Of a DNA stretch of 64,000 nucleotides, positions 33,492 to 44,155 are shown in pieces. The DNA comes from Streptomyces sp. 6-11-2 (GTDB lineage: Bacteria > Actinomycetota > Actinomycetes > Streptomycetales > Streptomycetaceae), in contig NZ_BJOR01000001.1 in the NCBI RefSeq assembly GCF_006540305.1, positions 5,022,001 through 5,086,000 of the forward strand. Reading direction: 5' to 3'. Each line of letters opens with the position of its first letter. The stretch's first letter is position 1. The translations under genes were made by a program, and so were the position numbers. The notes below the pieces were generated by a model, which was given only the letters and a program-made list of their open reading frames with translations, made no database searches and had not been told where the DNA came from.

Positions 33492-34189
33492 CACCGGGCG
33501 GGAACGCCGAGGCACTGCCGCACCCACGCGGCGACGTCGGCCGCGGTGGGGTCCTGGACCAGGGAGGTGAACAGCACGGGCAGGTCACCGCGCTTGGCAC
33601 GGGCGTCGTGGTCCATGACGGCGAGGTCGGCGCCGACCTGCGGCGCCAGATCCGTCTTGTTGATGACCAGCAGGTCGGCCGAAGTGACACCCGGGCCGCC
33701 CTTGCGGGGCACCTTGTCCCCGCCGGCGACGTCGATGACGAAGATCTGGTGGTGGACCAGTCCGCGGCTGAACGTGGCGGTGAGGTTGTCCCCGCCGCTC
33801 TCCAGGAGGACGAGGTCGAGCGGCGGCAGGGTCGCCTCCAGCTCCTCCACGGCTTCGAGGTTGGCGGAGATGTCGTCCCGGATCGCCGTGTGCGGGCACG
33901 CCCCGGTCTCGACGGCCCGGACCCGTTCGGCGGCCAGTACGCCATTGCGCAGGAGGAAGTCGGCGTCCTCGGTGGTGTAGATGTCGTTGGTGACCACGGC
34001 CAGGGAGAGTTCCGGGGCCAGTGTGCGGCACAGCGCCGCGACCAGTGCGGTCTTGCCGGAGCCGACCGGGCCGCCGATGCCGATGCGCAGTGCCCGGCCG
34101 GGTCGGCGGGGCAGGGCTCCCGTCCCCCGCCCGCCGGCGTGCGGGTGATCGTGGGAGTGGGCGGGTCGTGGTGTGGGGTCAGGACGCAA
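33491..34189 (-). CDS. ureG: Urease accessory GTPase UreG
   Basis: 232 residues with a TTG start at 34189, overlapping ureF by 11 nt; GGGAGG lies about 8 nt upstream. The His-rich N-terminus HSHDHPH may bind nickel. P-loop [22 protein letters not shown], the Cys-Pro-His metal motif [22 protein letters not shown], and NKTD are all present. UreG hydrolyses GTP to deliver nickel to UreC. No ureE gene is found in this operon, so the His-rich tail may take part of that role. Confidence 0.93.
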   Translation of the reverse strand: MRPDPTPRPAHSHDHPHAGGRGTGALPRRPGRALRIGIGGPVGSGKTALVAALCRTLAPELSLAVVTNDIYTTEDADFLLRNGVLAAERVRAVETGACPHTAIRDDISANLEAVEELEATLPPLDLVLLESGGDNLTATFSRGLVHHQIFVIDVAGGDKVPRKGGPGVTSADLLVINKTDLAPQVGADLAVMDHDARAKRGDLPVLFTSLVQDPTAADVAAWVRQCLGVPAR

Positions 34190-34922
34190 AGAGACGCACC
34201 TCCCAGGCGGCGTGGTGTTCGGCGCGGATGTCGAGGAGAGGTCCCGCGCGGGCCGGCAGCGCCTCGGGTGCCGTGTGCGCGTGGCGCGCCGCCTCGGCGG
34301 CGACGGCGGCGATCCGTGGTCCCAGCCGGGCGACCGTGGCGTGGACCGCGAACGGGTCGAGCCCGAGCAGCCGCACGGCGGCCGTCGCCGGGGTGAGTAC
34401 CGCGTCGTGGGCGGCGGCCAGCGCGGCGGCGTCCGGACCCAGGCCCGCCGCCGCGGCCACCGCGCCCAGGGCCACCGGCTGATGGGGGCCGTGCCGCGGC
34501 GCGGCGCTCAGTTCGTCCAGGCGGGGGTGGGGCCAGATCGTACGGCCCGCCCGCAGCAGTTGGCGTCCCAGGCGGCGGGAGGCGGTCCGCAGCGCCGGTG
34601 ACGGGGTCCTCGCGGCGAACTCGCGGTCCAGCGTCTCCAGCGCCTCCACCACCTCGGTGGCCCGGCGGCCCGTACCGCCGAAGACGGCACACGCCGCAGC
34701 CGTGAACGCGGCGGTCACCACGCCGGTCGTCGCCAGGCGTCCCCGCAGGAACTCCTCCAGCGCGGCCAGGTCGTCCACGCCGTCAAGGGCGGCCGCAGCC
34801 TCCAGACCGCCGGAATGGGCGTGCCCGCCGGAGGGGAAGCGACCGTCGGCGAGCAGCAGCAGCGCCGGCAGCGTCGCCTGCGGCTGCCGGTCCTGGGGTT
34901 CCTGGGATTCCTGGGCGTTCAT
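34179..34922 (-). CDS. ureF: Urease accessory protein UreF
   Basis: 247 residues, ATG 34922, 21 bp after ureC. The all-helical UreF pattern is visible: [19 protein letters not shown] at the N-terminus, then [15 protein letters not shown] and the conserved C-terminal [16 protein letters not shown]. UreF docks UreG on UreD-apo-urease and improves the fidelity of nickel insertion. It is part of the ureABCFGD operon. Confidence 0.9.
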   Translation of the reverse strand: MNAQESQEPQDRQPQATLPALLLLADGRFPSGGHAHSGGLEAAAALDGVDDLAALEEFLRGRLATTGVVTAAFTAAACAVFGGTGRRATEVVEALETLDREFAARTPSPALRTASRRLGRQLLRAGRTIWPHPRLDELSAAPRHGPHQPVALGAVAAAAGLGPDAAALAAAHDAVLTPATAAVRLLGLDPFAVHATVARLGPRIAAVAAEAARHAHTAPEALPARAGPLLDIRAEHHAAWEVRLFAS

Positions 34923-34943
34923 CGGAGGGTTGGTGGCGGGGGG

Positions 34944-36653
34944 TCAGAAGAGGAAGTAGCGCTGTGCCATCGGCACTTCGGCCGCGGGCTCGTGCTCGAT
35001 CAGCTCGCCGTCGACCCGCACGCTGTACGTGTCGGCGTCGACCTCGATGCGTGGAGTGGCGGTGTTCTCCGGAAGGTCCCGCTTGCCGCGGCCGCGTACG
35101 TTCTCCACCGCCACGAGCCGCCGTCGCAGCCCCAGGCGGTCGGCGAGCCCGTCCTCGACGGCCGCCGGCGCGACGAAGGCGACGCCGCTCGCGGCGGCGG
35201 CCGGGTTGCCCACGTTGAAGCCCAGCCGGTGCAGCACCGGTTGGGGCGTGGGGATCGACGCGTTCGGGTCGCCGAGGGCGGCGCTGGCGGCCATGCCGGC
35301 CTTGAACACGACCGTGGGCCGGACCCCGAACAGGGCGGGCTGCCACAGCACCAGGTCGGCCAGCTTGCCGGGCTCCACGGAACCGATCTCGCGTTCGAGG
35401 CCGTGGGCCACCGCCGGGCAGATCGTGTACTTGGCGACGTAGCGGCGGGCCCGCTGGTTGTCGGCCCGGCTGTCGCCGGGCAGTGAGCCGCGCAGCTCCT
35501 TCATCCGGTGGGCGGTCTGCCACGTCCGCGTCACGACCTCCGCGACCCGGCCCATCGCCTGCGCGTCCGACGACATGATCGAGAGCGCTCCGAGGTCGTG
35601 CAGCACGTCCTCCGCGGCGATGGTCGTGGGACGCACCCGGCTCTCGGCGAACGCGAGGTCGTTGGGCACCTGCGGGTTGAGGTGGTGGGCCACCATCACC
35701 ATGTCCAGCGCCTCGGCCACCGTGTTGACGGTGAACGGGCGGGTGGGGTTGGTCGAGGCGGGCAGTACGTTCGGCTCGCCGGCGATCCGGATGATGTCCG
35801 GCGCGTGGCCGCCGCCCGCGCCCTCGGTGTGGTACGCGTGGAACGTCCGGCCGCCCACGGCGGCGAGCAGATCCTCCACGAAACCCGCCTCGTTGAGGGT
35901 GTCGCTGTGGATCGCGACCTGCACCCCGGCCTGGTCGGCCACGGTCAGCGCGGCGTCGACCGCGGCCGGGGTGGCGCCCCAGTCCTCGTGCACCTTGAAC
36001 CCGCCCGCGCCGCCGCGCAGTTGCTCCCACAGGGCCTCGGGGGACACGGTGTTGCCGCGGGCCAGGAACAGCACGTTCAGCGGCCAGGGCTCGCAGGCCT
36101 CCAGCATCCGCCGCAGCCACCAGGCGCCCGGCGTGGCCAGGGTCGCCTTCGACCCCTCGGTCGGCCCCGTGCCGCCGCCGACGAACGTGGTGGTGCCCGC
36201 CGCGAGGGCTTCCTCGAACATGTCCGGGCCGACGAAGTGCACATGGGTGTCGACCGTGCCCGCCGTCAGGATCAGCCCGTTGCCGGCCGCGATCTCCGTG
36301 GAGGGGCCGATGACGAGGCCGGGGTGGACCCCGTCCATGGTGTCGGGGTTGCCCGCCTTGCCCAGCGCCACGATCCGGCCGTCCCGGACGCCGACGTCGG
36401 CCTTGACCACTCCCCAGTGGTCCAGGACCACCGCGCCGGTGATGACCAGGTCCGGTGTTCCCTCGCCGCGGGTGGCCCGCGACTGGCCCATGGACTCCCG
36501 TACGGATTTGCCGCCGCCGAAGACGGCCTCGTCACCGCCGCCGCAGAGGTCCCGCTCGACCTCGATGAACAAGTTGGTGTCGGCCAGGCGGACACGGTCC
36601 CCGGTGGTCGGTCCGAACGAGGCGCCGTACTCCCGCCGGCTGATCTCAGCCAT
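34944..36653 (-). CDS. ureC: Urease alpha subunit UreC, with Ala in place of the flap Cys
   Basis: 569 residues, ATG 36653, overlapping ureB by 8 nt. Counting shows every nickel ligand at a constant +3 offset from Klebsiella urease: His137 and His139 (DTHVHF), the carbamylated Lys220 ([10 protein letters not shown]), His249 (AIHSD), His275 ([14 protein letters not shown]), and Asp363 (SSDAQAMGR). The catalytic His323 is present. The mobile-flap Cys (Klebsiella Cys319) is Ala322 in MVAHHLNP. Urease hydrolyses urea to ammonia and carbamate. The enzyme should be active but may be less open to thiol-directed inhibitors. Confidence 0.95.
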   Translation of the reverse strand: MAEISRREYGASFGPTTGDRVRLADTNLFIEVERDLCGGGDEAVFGGGKSVRESMGQSRATRGEGTPDLVITGAVVLDHWGVVKADVGVRDGRIVALGKAGNPDTMDGVHPGLVIGPSTEIAAGNGLILTAGTVDTHVHFVGPDMFEEALAAGTTTFVGGGTGPTEGSKATLATPGAWWLRRMLEACEPWPLNVLFLARGNTVSPEALWEQLRGGAGGFKVHEDWGATPAAVDAALTVADQAGVQVAIHSDTLNEAGFVEDLLAAVGGRTFHAYHTEGAGGGHAPDIIRIAGEPNVLPASTNPTRPFTVNTVAEALDMVMVAHHLNPQVPNDLAFAESRVRPTTIAAEDVLHDLGALSIMSSDAQAMGRVAEVVTRTWQTAHRMKELRGSLPGDSRADNQRARRYVAKYTICPAVAHGLEREIGSVEPGKLADLVLWQPALFGVRPTVVFKAGMAASAALGDPNASIPTPQPVLHRLGFNVGNPAAAASGVAFVAPAAVEDGLADRLGLRRRLVAVENVRGRGKRDLPENTATPRIEVDADTYSVRVDGELIEHEPAAEVPMAQRYFLF

Positions 36654-37137
36654 CGAGTTCACCTCCGCACAGACCCCGCAGTCCGGCCACGATCCGCCGC
36701 CCCCCGATCGGGACCAGCTCCACCTCCTCCACGGCCCCGGGTTCGAAACGCACCGAGCCGCCCGAGAGCACATTGAGCCGGCGCCCCCACGCGGCCTCGC
36801 GGTCGAACTCCAGCGCGGCGTTGACCTCCGCGAAATGGAAGTGCGAACCGACCTGGACGGGCCGGTCGCCGGTGTTCTCCACCCGCAGCCGGGTGACCTC
36901 CTTGCCGGCGTTGATCACGACCGGGTCGTCGCCGTAGAGCACTTCGCCCGGGATCAGGGGCTCGTCGGCCTCCGGCCGTCCCCCCGTGTAGTGCCGCCGG
37001 GCCGCCTGTCGCGCCCCGGTCCCGCTCCGCCGTGGCGGGCTGGGGCTGCCGACGCCGCTGGAGGGGTGGAGCACCGAGCCGTGCTGGTCCTGCCTGCCGG
37101 GGTCGTCGCTGGGATGCTCGCCGCTCTTCATGATCAT
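36646..37137 (-). CDS. ureB: Urease beta subunit UreB, with N-terminal extension
   Basis: 163 residues; ATG 37137 overlaps the ureA stop (ATGA). The UreB domain is residues about 60-163: [44 protein letters not shown] and [10 protein letters not shown]. About 55 Ser/Gly/Arg/His-rich residues precede it, which most bacterial UreB proteins lack. A later start is not suggested by any ribosome site. Confidence 0.92.
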   Translation of the reverse strand: MIMKSGEHPSDDPGRQDQHGSVLHPSSGVGSPSPPRRSGTGARQAARRHYTGGRPEADEPLIPGEVLYGDDPVVINAGKEVTRLRVENTGDRPVQVGSHFHFAEVNAALEFDREAAWGRRLNVLSGGSVRFEPGAVEEVELVPIGGRRIVAGLRGLCGGELDG

Positions 37138-37436
37138 GAGATCGGCCCCGTCACCGTGATCAGCTTCGTGCCGTCGGGGAAGGTCGCCTCGACCTGCACC
37201 TGCCCCAGCATCTCGGGCACCCCCTCCATCACGTCGTCGTGTCCGAGCACCGTCCGTCCGGACTCCATGAGTTCGGTGACCGTACGGCCGTCGCGCGCAC
37301 CCTCCAGCAGGAACGACGTGATCACCGCGGTGGCCTCCGGCAGATTCAGCTTCAGGCCCCGCTCCCTGCGCTCCTGGGCCAGCTTCGCCGCCGTGTAGAT
37401 CATCAGGCGCTCACGCTCGTGCAACGTCAGAAGCAT
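37134..37436 (-). CDS. ureA: Urease gamma subunit UreA
   Basis: 100 residues, the standard UreA length, starting [17 protein letters not shown] lies 8-9 nt upstream. Family motifs [19 protein letters not shown] and [20 protein letters not shown] are intact. It is the first gene of ureABCFGD, all linked by short overlaps or gaps. The 97 bp upstream contain an AT-rich spot (TTTGGGATTAACT) and should hold the promoter. Confidence 0.95.
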   Translation of the reverse strand: MLLTLHERERLMIYTAAKLAQERRERGLKLNLPEATAVITSFLLEGARDGRTVTELMESGRTVLGHDDVMEGVPEMLGQVQVEATFPDGTKLITVTGPIS

Positions 37437-37533
37437 CGGCCGTCTCCACGGGGTGAGGGGAAGAACCACGCGCTCTTGCAGTTAATCCCAAACGTGCTCC
37501 CGTCGCAGAGCGAGAACTCGCCCAGGGTGACGA

Positions 37534-38025
37534 TCAGCGGGTCCTTCCGACGCGTCGGACGTCCTCCGCGCGCACACCGCCGGCCTGGGCGTCCGCCACG
37601 GTCGCCCGCCACGGCCGGCCGTGCAGGGTCAGATAGAAGATCTGGAGGGAATCCCGTGCTCCGCCCGTCTCGAAGCGGTTGAGGACCTTGCCCAGCGGGT
37701 TCCACAGACGCCCGTCCTGCATGCGGACGCCGACCGGCTGGCCGAAGTAGGCCCGCAGGTCGGCGTCGAAGTCCACCCAGGTCGCGCCGCCGTGGCGGAC
37801 CAACACCTCACCCACGTACGCTCCGAGGCCGAGCAGCGGCCCGCGTACGCGCTCGCGCGAAGCACCGCCCTTGCGCATGCCGTCGATCAGGAAGTCGACG
37901 ATCCGCAGACTGGCCACGGAGTAGTCCAGAGGCAGCCGGCTGCGCCCCGTGAGACGGGCGACCAGGGTTGCCGCGTGCAGGTGCATTCCCTCCGCGTCCG
38001 GGTTGCTCTCGTCGGCCTCGGCCAT
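37534..38025 (-). CDS. Conserved Streptomyces protein, unknown
   Basis: 163 residues, ATG 38025. It has no signal or membrane segment. Recognisable stretches are SLRIVDFLIDGMRKGGASRE, LLGLGAYVGEVLVRHGGATW and PLGKVLNRFETGG. The pattern LGAYVGEVLVRHGGA.WVDFD recurs in several actinobacterial unknown proteins. It lies upstream of the urease genes in the same direction, 98 bp from ureA, but nothing ties it to urease. Confidence 0.65.
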   Translation of the reverse strand: MAEADESNPDAEGMHLHAATLVARLTGRSRLPLDYSVASLRIVDFLIDGMRKGGASRERVRGPLLGLGAYVGEVLVRHGGATWVDFDADLRAYFGQPVGVRMQDGRLWNPLGKVLNRFETGGARDSLQIFYLTLHGRPWRATVADAQAGGVRAEDVRRVGRTR

Positions 38026-38204
38026 GGAATCCCACCCCTTCGCTTGCTGTGGGGGCCTTGACGGGCTCCCCGGTTAGCAAGCGGATTCCATCGCCGGAAC
38101 GTCACGCGACGCCGGTACGACGACCGGTGCCGCCGCCCCGGCCGACGGGGACGGGCCGGCCGATGGGAGTCGGGGCGGCGGCGTGGCCGGGCGGGGCGGG
38201 CGGG

Positions 38205-39932
<1,728 letters not shown>

Positions 39933-40486
39933 GGTCTTCCCTCGGTGGTGTCGAGTGCGTGCTCTTCGCGATCAGGCAGCGCGCGGGGAATGCCGGTCGG
40001 CGGATTCGAATGCGACGCGGCTCGATGTCGTGCCGTCGTCATTTCCGTCCTCTCGCACATGCCCTTTCGCTGTTGCGTAAGCCGGCGTTTATACCCGGCA
40101 CGGGAACGGCTGTCCAGCGAACGGAAGTAACGGACATTCGGCACTCCTGCTTCGTTCGGAGTGTCAGTGAAGTCGGTCAAGTGCCGGTAATGTCCGGTCA
40201 CTTGACAAGGCATCCGTAGGATGGCTAGAAATCCGGGCGCGGCCGCCCGTGGCGTTGACCGCCGGAATCACGGAGCGGAAATGCGTCGCAGGGCGCGAGG
40301 CGATCTGGAAAAGGGGGATCTAATTCCCGGAACGCGGAATTCATGGTTCCGGAGAATCCGGCGACGAACGGCCGATCCGCGTCACTCCGTGGCGAGCGGG
40401 ATCCGGAGGACTTCACCGGGCTCGACAAGGACCAACCTGCGCTAAAGTAGGTCGAATTCGGGCTGTTTCACCCCTGGGAGACTCCC
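39933..40486. other. Intergenic region with a promoter-like site but no supported gene
   Basis: GC content is lower than average. TTGACA at 40202-40207 is followed after 18 bp by TAGAAA (40226-40231), a good vegetative promoter reading right. It could give the TetR gene a 5' leader of about 250 nt or make a short RNA. The frame at 40221-40445 has no ribosome site and looks random. Confidence 0.45.
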
Positions 40487-41176
40487 GTGGCTCAGCAGGA
40501 GCGTGCCATCCGGACCCGCCGTGCGGTGCTCGACGCGGCCGCCGCGGTCTTCGCCGAACGGGGTTACGCCGCGGCCACGGTCGCCGAGATCCTCAGCCGG
40601 GCCAAGGTGACCAAGGGCGCCCTGTACTTCCACTTCGACTCGAAGGCCTCCCTCGCCCGGGGCGTGCTCGCGGCGCAGGCAGGCATCGAGCACCATGTGC
40701 CCCGCGAACTCAAGCTCCAGGAATGGGTGGACGCGGGGATGACGCTCGCCGCCCGCCTCCCCGGGGAACCCCTGCTCCTTGCCGGTGTGCGGCTCTCCGT
40801 CGATCTCCAGGGCCGTGACGTCTTCGGCAGCGTCTGGCCCGCCTGGACGCAACGCACCGCGGACTTCCTCGAGGAGGCCAAGCGCCGCGGCGAAGTGCTG
40901 CCGCACGTCGTGCCGGAGACGACCGCGCACCTCTTCCTCGGGGCCTGGATCGGTGTCCAGTTCGTCTCCCAGGCGGTCGCCGGATGGGCCGATCTGGAGC
41001 GGCGGATGGCCGATCTCTTCGAGCACGTGCTGCCGGCCATCGCCACTCCGGCGGTACTGGCCCGGCTCGACACGGCTCCCGATCGGGGAAGCCGTGTCAT
41101 CGCCGAGGCGGAGGCGGAGGCGGTGTCGGTGTCGGAGGCCGTGCCGGTGACCGCCGTGGCCGCCGGCGGCGGCTGA
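40487..41176 (+). CDS. TetR-family regulator, gamma-butyrolactone-receptor-like
   Basis: 229 residues, GTG 40487 with CTGGGAG upstream. The DNA-binding domain (about 1-60) reads QERAIRTRRAVLDAAAAVF and AKVTKGALYFHFDSKASLA, very close to ArpA/ScbR-type receptors. The ligand-binding part contains the Trp-bearing FGSVWPAWTQRTADFLEEA and LGAWIGVQFVSQAVAGW seen in that group. The C-terminal about 25 residues are Ala/Glu/Val low complexity. The ribosome site lies inside a small palindrome (GGGAG-A-CTCCC), so binding there could control it. No butyrolactone synthase gene is in the window. Confidence 0.85.
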   Translation: MAQQERAIRTRRAVLDAAAAVFAERGYAAATVAEILSRAKVTKGALYFHFDSKASLARGVLAAQAGIEHHVPRELKLQEWVDAGMTLAARLPGEPLLLAGVRLSVDLQGRDVFGSVWPAWTQRTADFLEEAKRRGEVLPHVVPETTAHLFLGAWIGVQFVSQAVAGWADLERRMADLFEHVLPAIATPAVLARLDTAPDRGSRVIAEAEAEAVSVSEAVPVTAVAAGGG

Positions 41177-41201
41177 ACGGCGGGGCGTCCGCCGCTCGGC
41201 C

Positions 41202-41246
41202 GGTCGGAACCGGTCAGTTGGAACCGGCCGATCGGAACCGTTCCGG
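41202..41246. repeat. Three GGAACCG repeats, 14-bp period
   Basis: TYGGAACCG occurs at 41204, 41218 and 41232, exactly 14 bp apart, between the TetR stop and the 3' end of the split MazG-like gene. The last copy extends into CGGAAC-C-GTTCCG. It may serve as a transcription stop or a binding array. Confidence 0.5.
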
Positions 41247-41397
41247 TCAGGCCTCCCCGCCCGGCCCCAGTGACCGCTGCTTGACCCGCTCCAGATGCCG
41301 GGTGAAGACCTCCCGGGTCCGAGGGGTCAGGGTGCGCAGGGCCACCAGAGCGGTGATCACCACGTCGCACAGTTCCGCCTCGACGTCGTCCCACCTG
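41247..41397 (-). pseudogene. 3' fragment of the split MazG-like gene
   Basis: Minus-strand codons from the element edge to TGA 41247 read WDDVEAELCDVVITALVALR, TLTPRTREVFTRHLERVKQR and a short tail: the C-terminal 48 residues of an actinobacterial MazG-like protein. The N-terminal 74 codons lie beyond the transposon at 49202-49423. Joining the two across one CACCTG core gives ...GTTHR|WDDVEAEL... without any loss or gain. Confidence 0.92.
41392..41397. repeat. Left CACCTG core at the transposon boundary
   Basis: CACCTG directly precedes the left end of the element; the same six bases follow its right end at 49200-49205. In Tn554-type transposition a 6-bp core is exchanged at the crossover. 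One copy belongs to the original MazG-like gene. Confidence 0.85.
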
Positions 41398-41489
41398 TTA
41401 TCTGGGGCTGTGCTCAAATACATGCTGGTCAGAGTGCTCTATGGATGTAAGTTGCGTGAGGCACGTCTTCTCCTGGTGGCCGGAGGTCG

Positions 41490-42158
41490 TCACCGCTTGC
41501 TCCTGCGGAGGGCCAGCAAGCTCATTAGCTTCCGAGCGAATCGGTGCATGTGGGGGTCGAGGGCGCCCTCTGGCGTGGCGAGGACCTGGTCCAAGGAGAG
41601 CCACTTGATCGCGTCGAACTCTGCTTCGTCGAAGGAAGCGACCTGGCCCGCCTCTCCCCGCAGGACGTACCACAAGGACACGTCAGTGTGCTGCCCCTGG
41701 CCGCGAGTCCGTGTGACGGTGAGGAAGATCGGGCGGTCCCCGATGATCGAGGCGGGTACGGCTTCGATGTGCAGCTCTTCGCGGCATTCACGACGGACCG
41801 TGTGCCACGGATCCTCTGTCGGCTCGACGTGGCCGCCGTTGGGAAGCCACAAGCCGGCCTTGCGGTGGGCAACGAGTAGGAGCTCCTCGCGCGTCTCATC
41901 GAGCACGACGAAGTAGCTGACCAGGTGCTTCGCGGGGGTGGCAGGCTTCAGCGTCCTGTAGAGAGGCGCTCCGCTGGTGATCCACTCTGCTGTTGCAGCG
42001 AGGTGTGTCTGCTCCTGATCGTCCCAGGGTTCGATGCCGCTGAGCACCTGCATCAGCTGGGCGCGGAGTAGTTGGTCGGGGGCGTTTGAGGAATCCATGG
42101 TGACCACGGGCACATGATGGCAGGGGAGCCACAACCGCTCGCTGGCCAAGTCGGCCAT
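41490..42158 (-). CDS. NUDIX hydrolase
   Basis: 222 residues. The NUDIX box is GGHVEPTEDPWHTVRREC then REELHI, matching GX5EX7REUXEEXGU apart from the last Gly. The N-terminal about 70 residues include a hydrophilic helical segment (DQEQTHLAATAEWITSGA). It would cleave a nucleoside diphosphate linked to another group; the substrate is unknown. The ATG at 42158 lies only 2 bp from the IS982-type unit, and no ribosome site is seen, so the insertion may have removed its native promoter or the true N-terminus. Possible internal start: ATG 42098. Confidence 0.85.
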   Translation of the reverse strand: MADLASERLWLPCHHVPVVTMDSSNAPDQLLRAQLMQVLSGIEPWDDQEQTHLAATAEWITSGAPLYRTLKPATPAKHLVSYFVVLDETREELLLVAHRKAGLWLPNGGHVEPTEDPWHTVRRECREELHIEAVPASIIGDRPIFLTVTRTRGQGQHTDVSLWYVLRGEAGQVASFDEAEFDAIKWLSLDQVLATPEGALDPHMHRFARKLMSLLALRRSKR

Positions 42159-42279
42159 TGCTAGATGATCAATTCCAAGGGATGCCTGCAGGGGGTGTGG
42201 GGTGGGCGGCGGCCGAAGCCACCGCGAAACGGTCAGGCGGCGGGCTGCCGACCCTGGTTGTCAAGGTGGCAGTGGGCGG

Positions 42280-42669
42280 TCAGGCGTCAGGGTCGACTTC
42301 GGGGTGCGTGAACCGCACGGGCTTGCCCAGCGACCGGGCGTAGGCGATTTCGGCTCGGGTGCTGTCTCCGATGTAGTCGCCGACTACGAGCACCTCATCA
42401 GCGAGCCGGATCTTCGCTCGGTGCAGATCGTCGAGTCGAACCTTCAGCGCCTCAGCCTCGACAGGATCGGACCAAAGTTCGTGCGGCGACTTCATGTCAC
42501 AGCCCGGCTTGACGACAATCTTTCCGATTTTAGTCTCCCGCAGATCGGCCTCGGTCATCTCGGTCATGAAACGGGTGGAGCCGCAGATCACGACGATACG
42601 CGGGAGGCTCAGCTGCTTCTTCGCGTCGGCGAGCTTCTCCTCGGGGGTGAGCGGTTGCGGGTATGACAC
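42280..42669 (-). CDS. Small Rossmann-type protein, nucleoside 2-deoxyribosyltransferase-like
   Basis: 129 residues, GTG 42669 with GGAGG 7 nt upstream. PRIVVICGSTRFMTEMTEAD resembles the first strand-loop of nucleoside deoxyribosyltransferase/YtoQ folds, and ADEVLVVGDYIGDSTRAEIA the later active-site region, where a Glu follows a Ser (STRAEIAYA). KPVRFTHPEVDPD ends the protein. Similar small proteins are common in Streptomyces plasmids and prophages, but their activity is not established. Here it sits inside the inverted repeats of an IS982-type unit. Confidence 0.65.
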   Translation of the reverse strand: MSYPQPLTPEEKLADAKKQLSLPRIVVICGSTRFMTEMTEADLRETKIGKIVVKPGCDMKSPHELWSDPVEAEALKVRLDDLHRAKIRLADEVLVVGDYIGDSTRAEIAYARSLGKPVRFTHPEVDPDA

Positions 42670-42739
42670 TGGTTCCTCCTGGTGGTGTGGTCCAAGGGGT
42701 GCCTGCGGAGACGAGAACGAGGGTGTCCAAGATCGTCTT

Positions 42740-43654
42740 ATGGCGAACGACGTGGACACCCTCGCGACGCACTCTATGCGACGACCGATGACATGCTGAA
42801 AGCAGCATCCCGACCTGGCGCCGTGGTGCCCGCCGGTCGGCATTACGCCCCGCCTGAGCGATGCCGAACTGGTCACCCTCGCCATGATGCGGGCCATACT
42901 CGGCTTCACCTCCGAGGCCAAATGGCTCCGCCTTGCCCGTGCCCACCTGCGCCACCTCTTCCCCTGCCTGCCCCAGCAGCCCGGCTACAACAAGCGGCTG
43001 CGCAAGGCCGCCGGTCTGATGCGAAGCGTCAACCGGATCCTGGCCACCACTACCTCGGTGTGGAGCGACGACGTATGGGTCGTGGACTCCACCCCGGTGG
43101 AATGCGGCCGCTCCCGCGAGACCGTCAAACGCTCCGACCTGGCAGGCTGGGCCGAATACGGCTACTGCGCCAGCCACAGCCGCTTCTTCTGGGTCCTGCG
43201 CCTGCACCTGGCCTGCACCTCTCAGGGCCTGCCCATCGCCTTCGTGCTGACCGGAGCCAAGGCCGACGAACGCGAGACCCTCCTCGACCTCCTGGCCGCC
43301 GAATGCGAGCTTCTGCGAGAGCGCCCCCGACAGACTCTCATCGGCGACAAGAACTACTTCGGCCGTGGTTTCGAACGCGAACTGTCCGAGCATGAAGTCC
43401 AGTTGCTGCGGCCTGCCCGTAAAGGTGAACGGGAACGGCCTGGTGCGGCCCTGTTCAAGCCGCTGCGGCAGGTCATCGAATCGATCAGCGAGACCTTCAA
43501 GGGAGAGCTTGACCTCGAACGGCACCGAGGGCGCACACCCGGAGGTGTCATAGCCCGCGTCATGCAACGCGTCCTCGCGCTGACCGCCGCGATCTGGCAC
43601 AACGACGCGACCGGACAAACCGTCCTACGCTCACTGATCGCCTACGATCACTGA
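42740..43654 (+). pseudogene. IS982-family transposase with two frameshifts
   Basis: The start MANDVDTLAT at 42740 shifts near 42768 into ALYATTDDMLKAA and near 42840 back to LSDAELVTLAMMRAILGFTS, then reads to the stop. The C-terminal 257 residues are intact: VDSTPVECGRS (first Asp), LIGDKNYFGRGFE (second Asp), QVIESISETFKG (Glu) and the family end LTAAIWHND...RSLIAYDH. These define IS982. The two compensating shifts make it likely inactive unless translation slips. Confidence 0.85.
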
Positions 43655-43672
43655 CCCCTTGGAATAGATCAT

Positions 43673-44137
43673 CTAGCGGACGGGGCCCTGCTCGTCGATG
43701 ACGAAGTCAGGCGTTCCAAAGAACAGGAGGTCAGTGGTCACCGGTCCGTAGGCGATATTGAAGGTGTCCAGCCAGTAGGACCAGTCCCAGATCCCCAGTG
43801 CGCTGCTGAAGCGGTAGTTCAGCTGCCAACGGACCCACTGCCCAGGAACAAGTCGCACGGCTGGCAGGCGTCGTCGCCGCGGCGGCAGGGCAAACAAGGG
43901 CTGCACTCGCGGGAAGACTCGCAGGCGTCCTTCGGCTTCACAGAGTTGGACATCGACCTTGCCCAGGTCCTCAAGAGTGTCATGAGGCTGAAAACCGTCC
44001 TCCTCACGCATGCGCACCACGTGCGCCAGCGACCTCGATGCACGGGGAAGAGGAAACCCGATCGGGGCGGCATTCCTGCGCGCGGCACTCTCACCTCCCC
44101 GCGACTCCTTGGTCAACGAGATCCGTACCCATTGCAC
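43673..44137 (-). CDS. Unknown protein; stop codon lies in the IS inverted repeat
   Basis: 154 residues from GTG 44137, 18 bp after the gene above, so probably in one transcript. It contains an Arg/Pro-rich middle and an aromatic C-terminal half (GQWVRWQLNYRFSSALGIWD; SYWLDTFNIAYGPVTTDLLF). No family is recognised. Its TAG stop is the CTAG of the IS982-type end, so the natural 3' end may have been replaced by the insertion. Confidence 0.55.
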   Translation of the reverse strand: MQWVRISLTKESRGGESAARRNAAPIGFPLPRASRSLAHVVRMREEDGFQPHDTLEDLGKVDVQLCEAEGRLRVFPRVQPLFALPPRRRRLPAVRLVPGQWVRWQLNYRFSSALGIWDWSYWLDTFNIAYGPVTTDLLFFGTPDFVIDEQGPVR

Positions 44138-44155
44138 GGTGATCTCTACGCCGTC

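Larger units (their letters stand above)
42160..43677. mobile_element. IS982-type insertion with a passenger gene
   Basis: Inverted repeats of 22 bp with one mismatch, GCTAGATGATCAATTCCAAGGG at 42160-42181 and its complement at 43656-43677, enclose 1.5 kb. Inside are a broken IS982 transposase (plus strand) and a small unrelated gene on the minus strand. Ordinary IS982 elements are about 1 kb. A second left-end-like sequence, TCCAAGGGGTGCCTGCGG, lies at about 42689, right before the transposase, and resembles TCCAAGGGATGCCTGCAGG at the outer left end. Confidence 0.7.

Noticed and set aside
37437..37533. Nickel-responsive (Nur-type) operator before ureA
   Set aside because: The AT-rich spot there does not show the needed paired half-sites.
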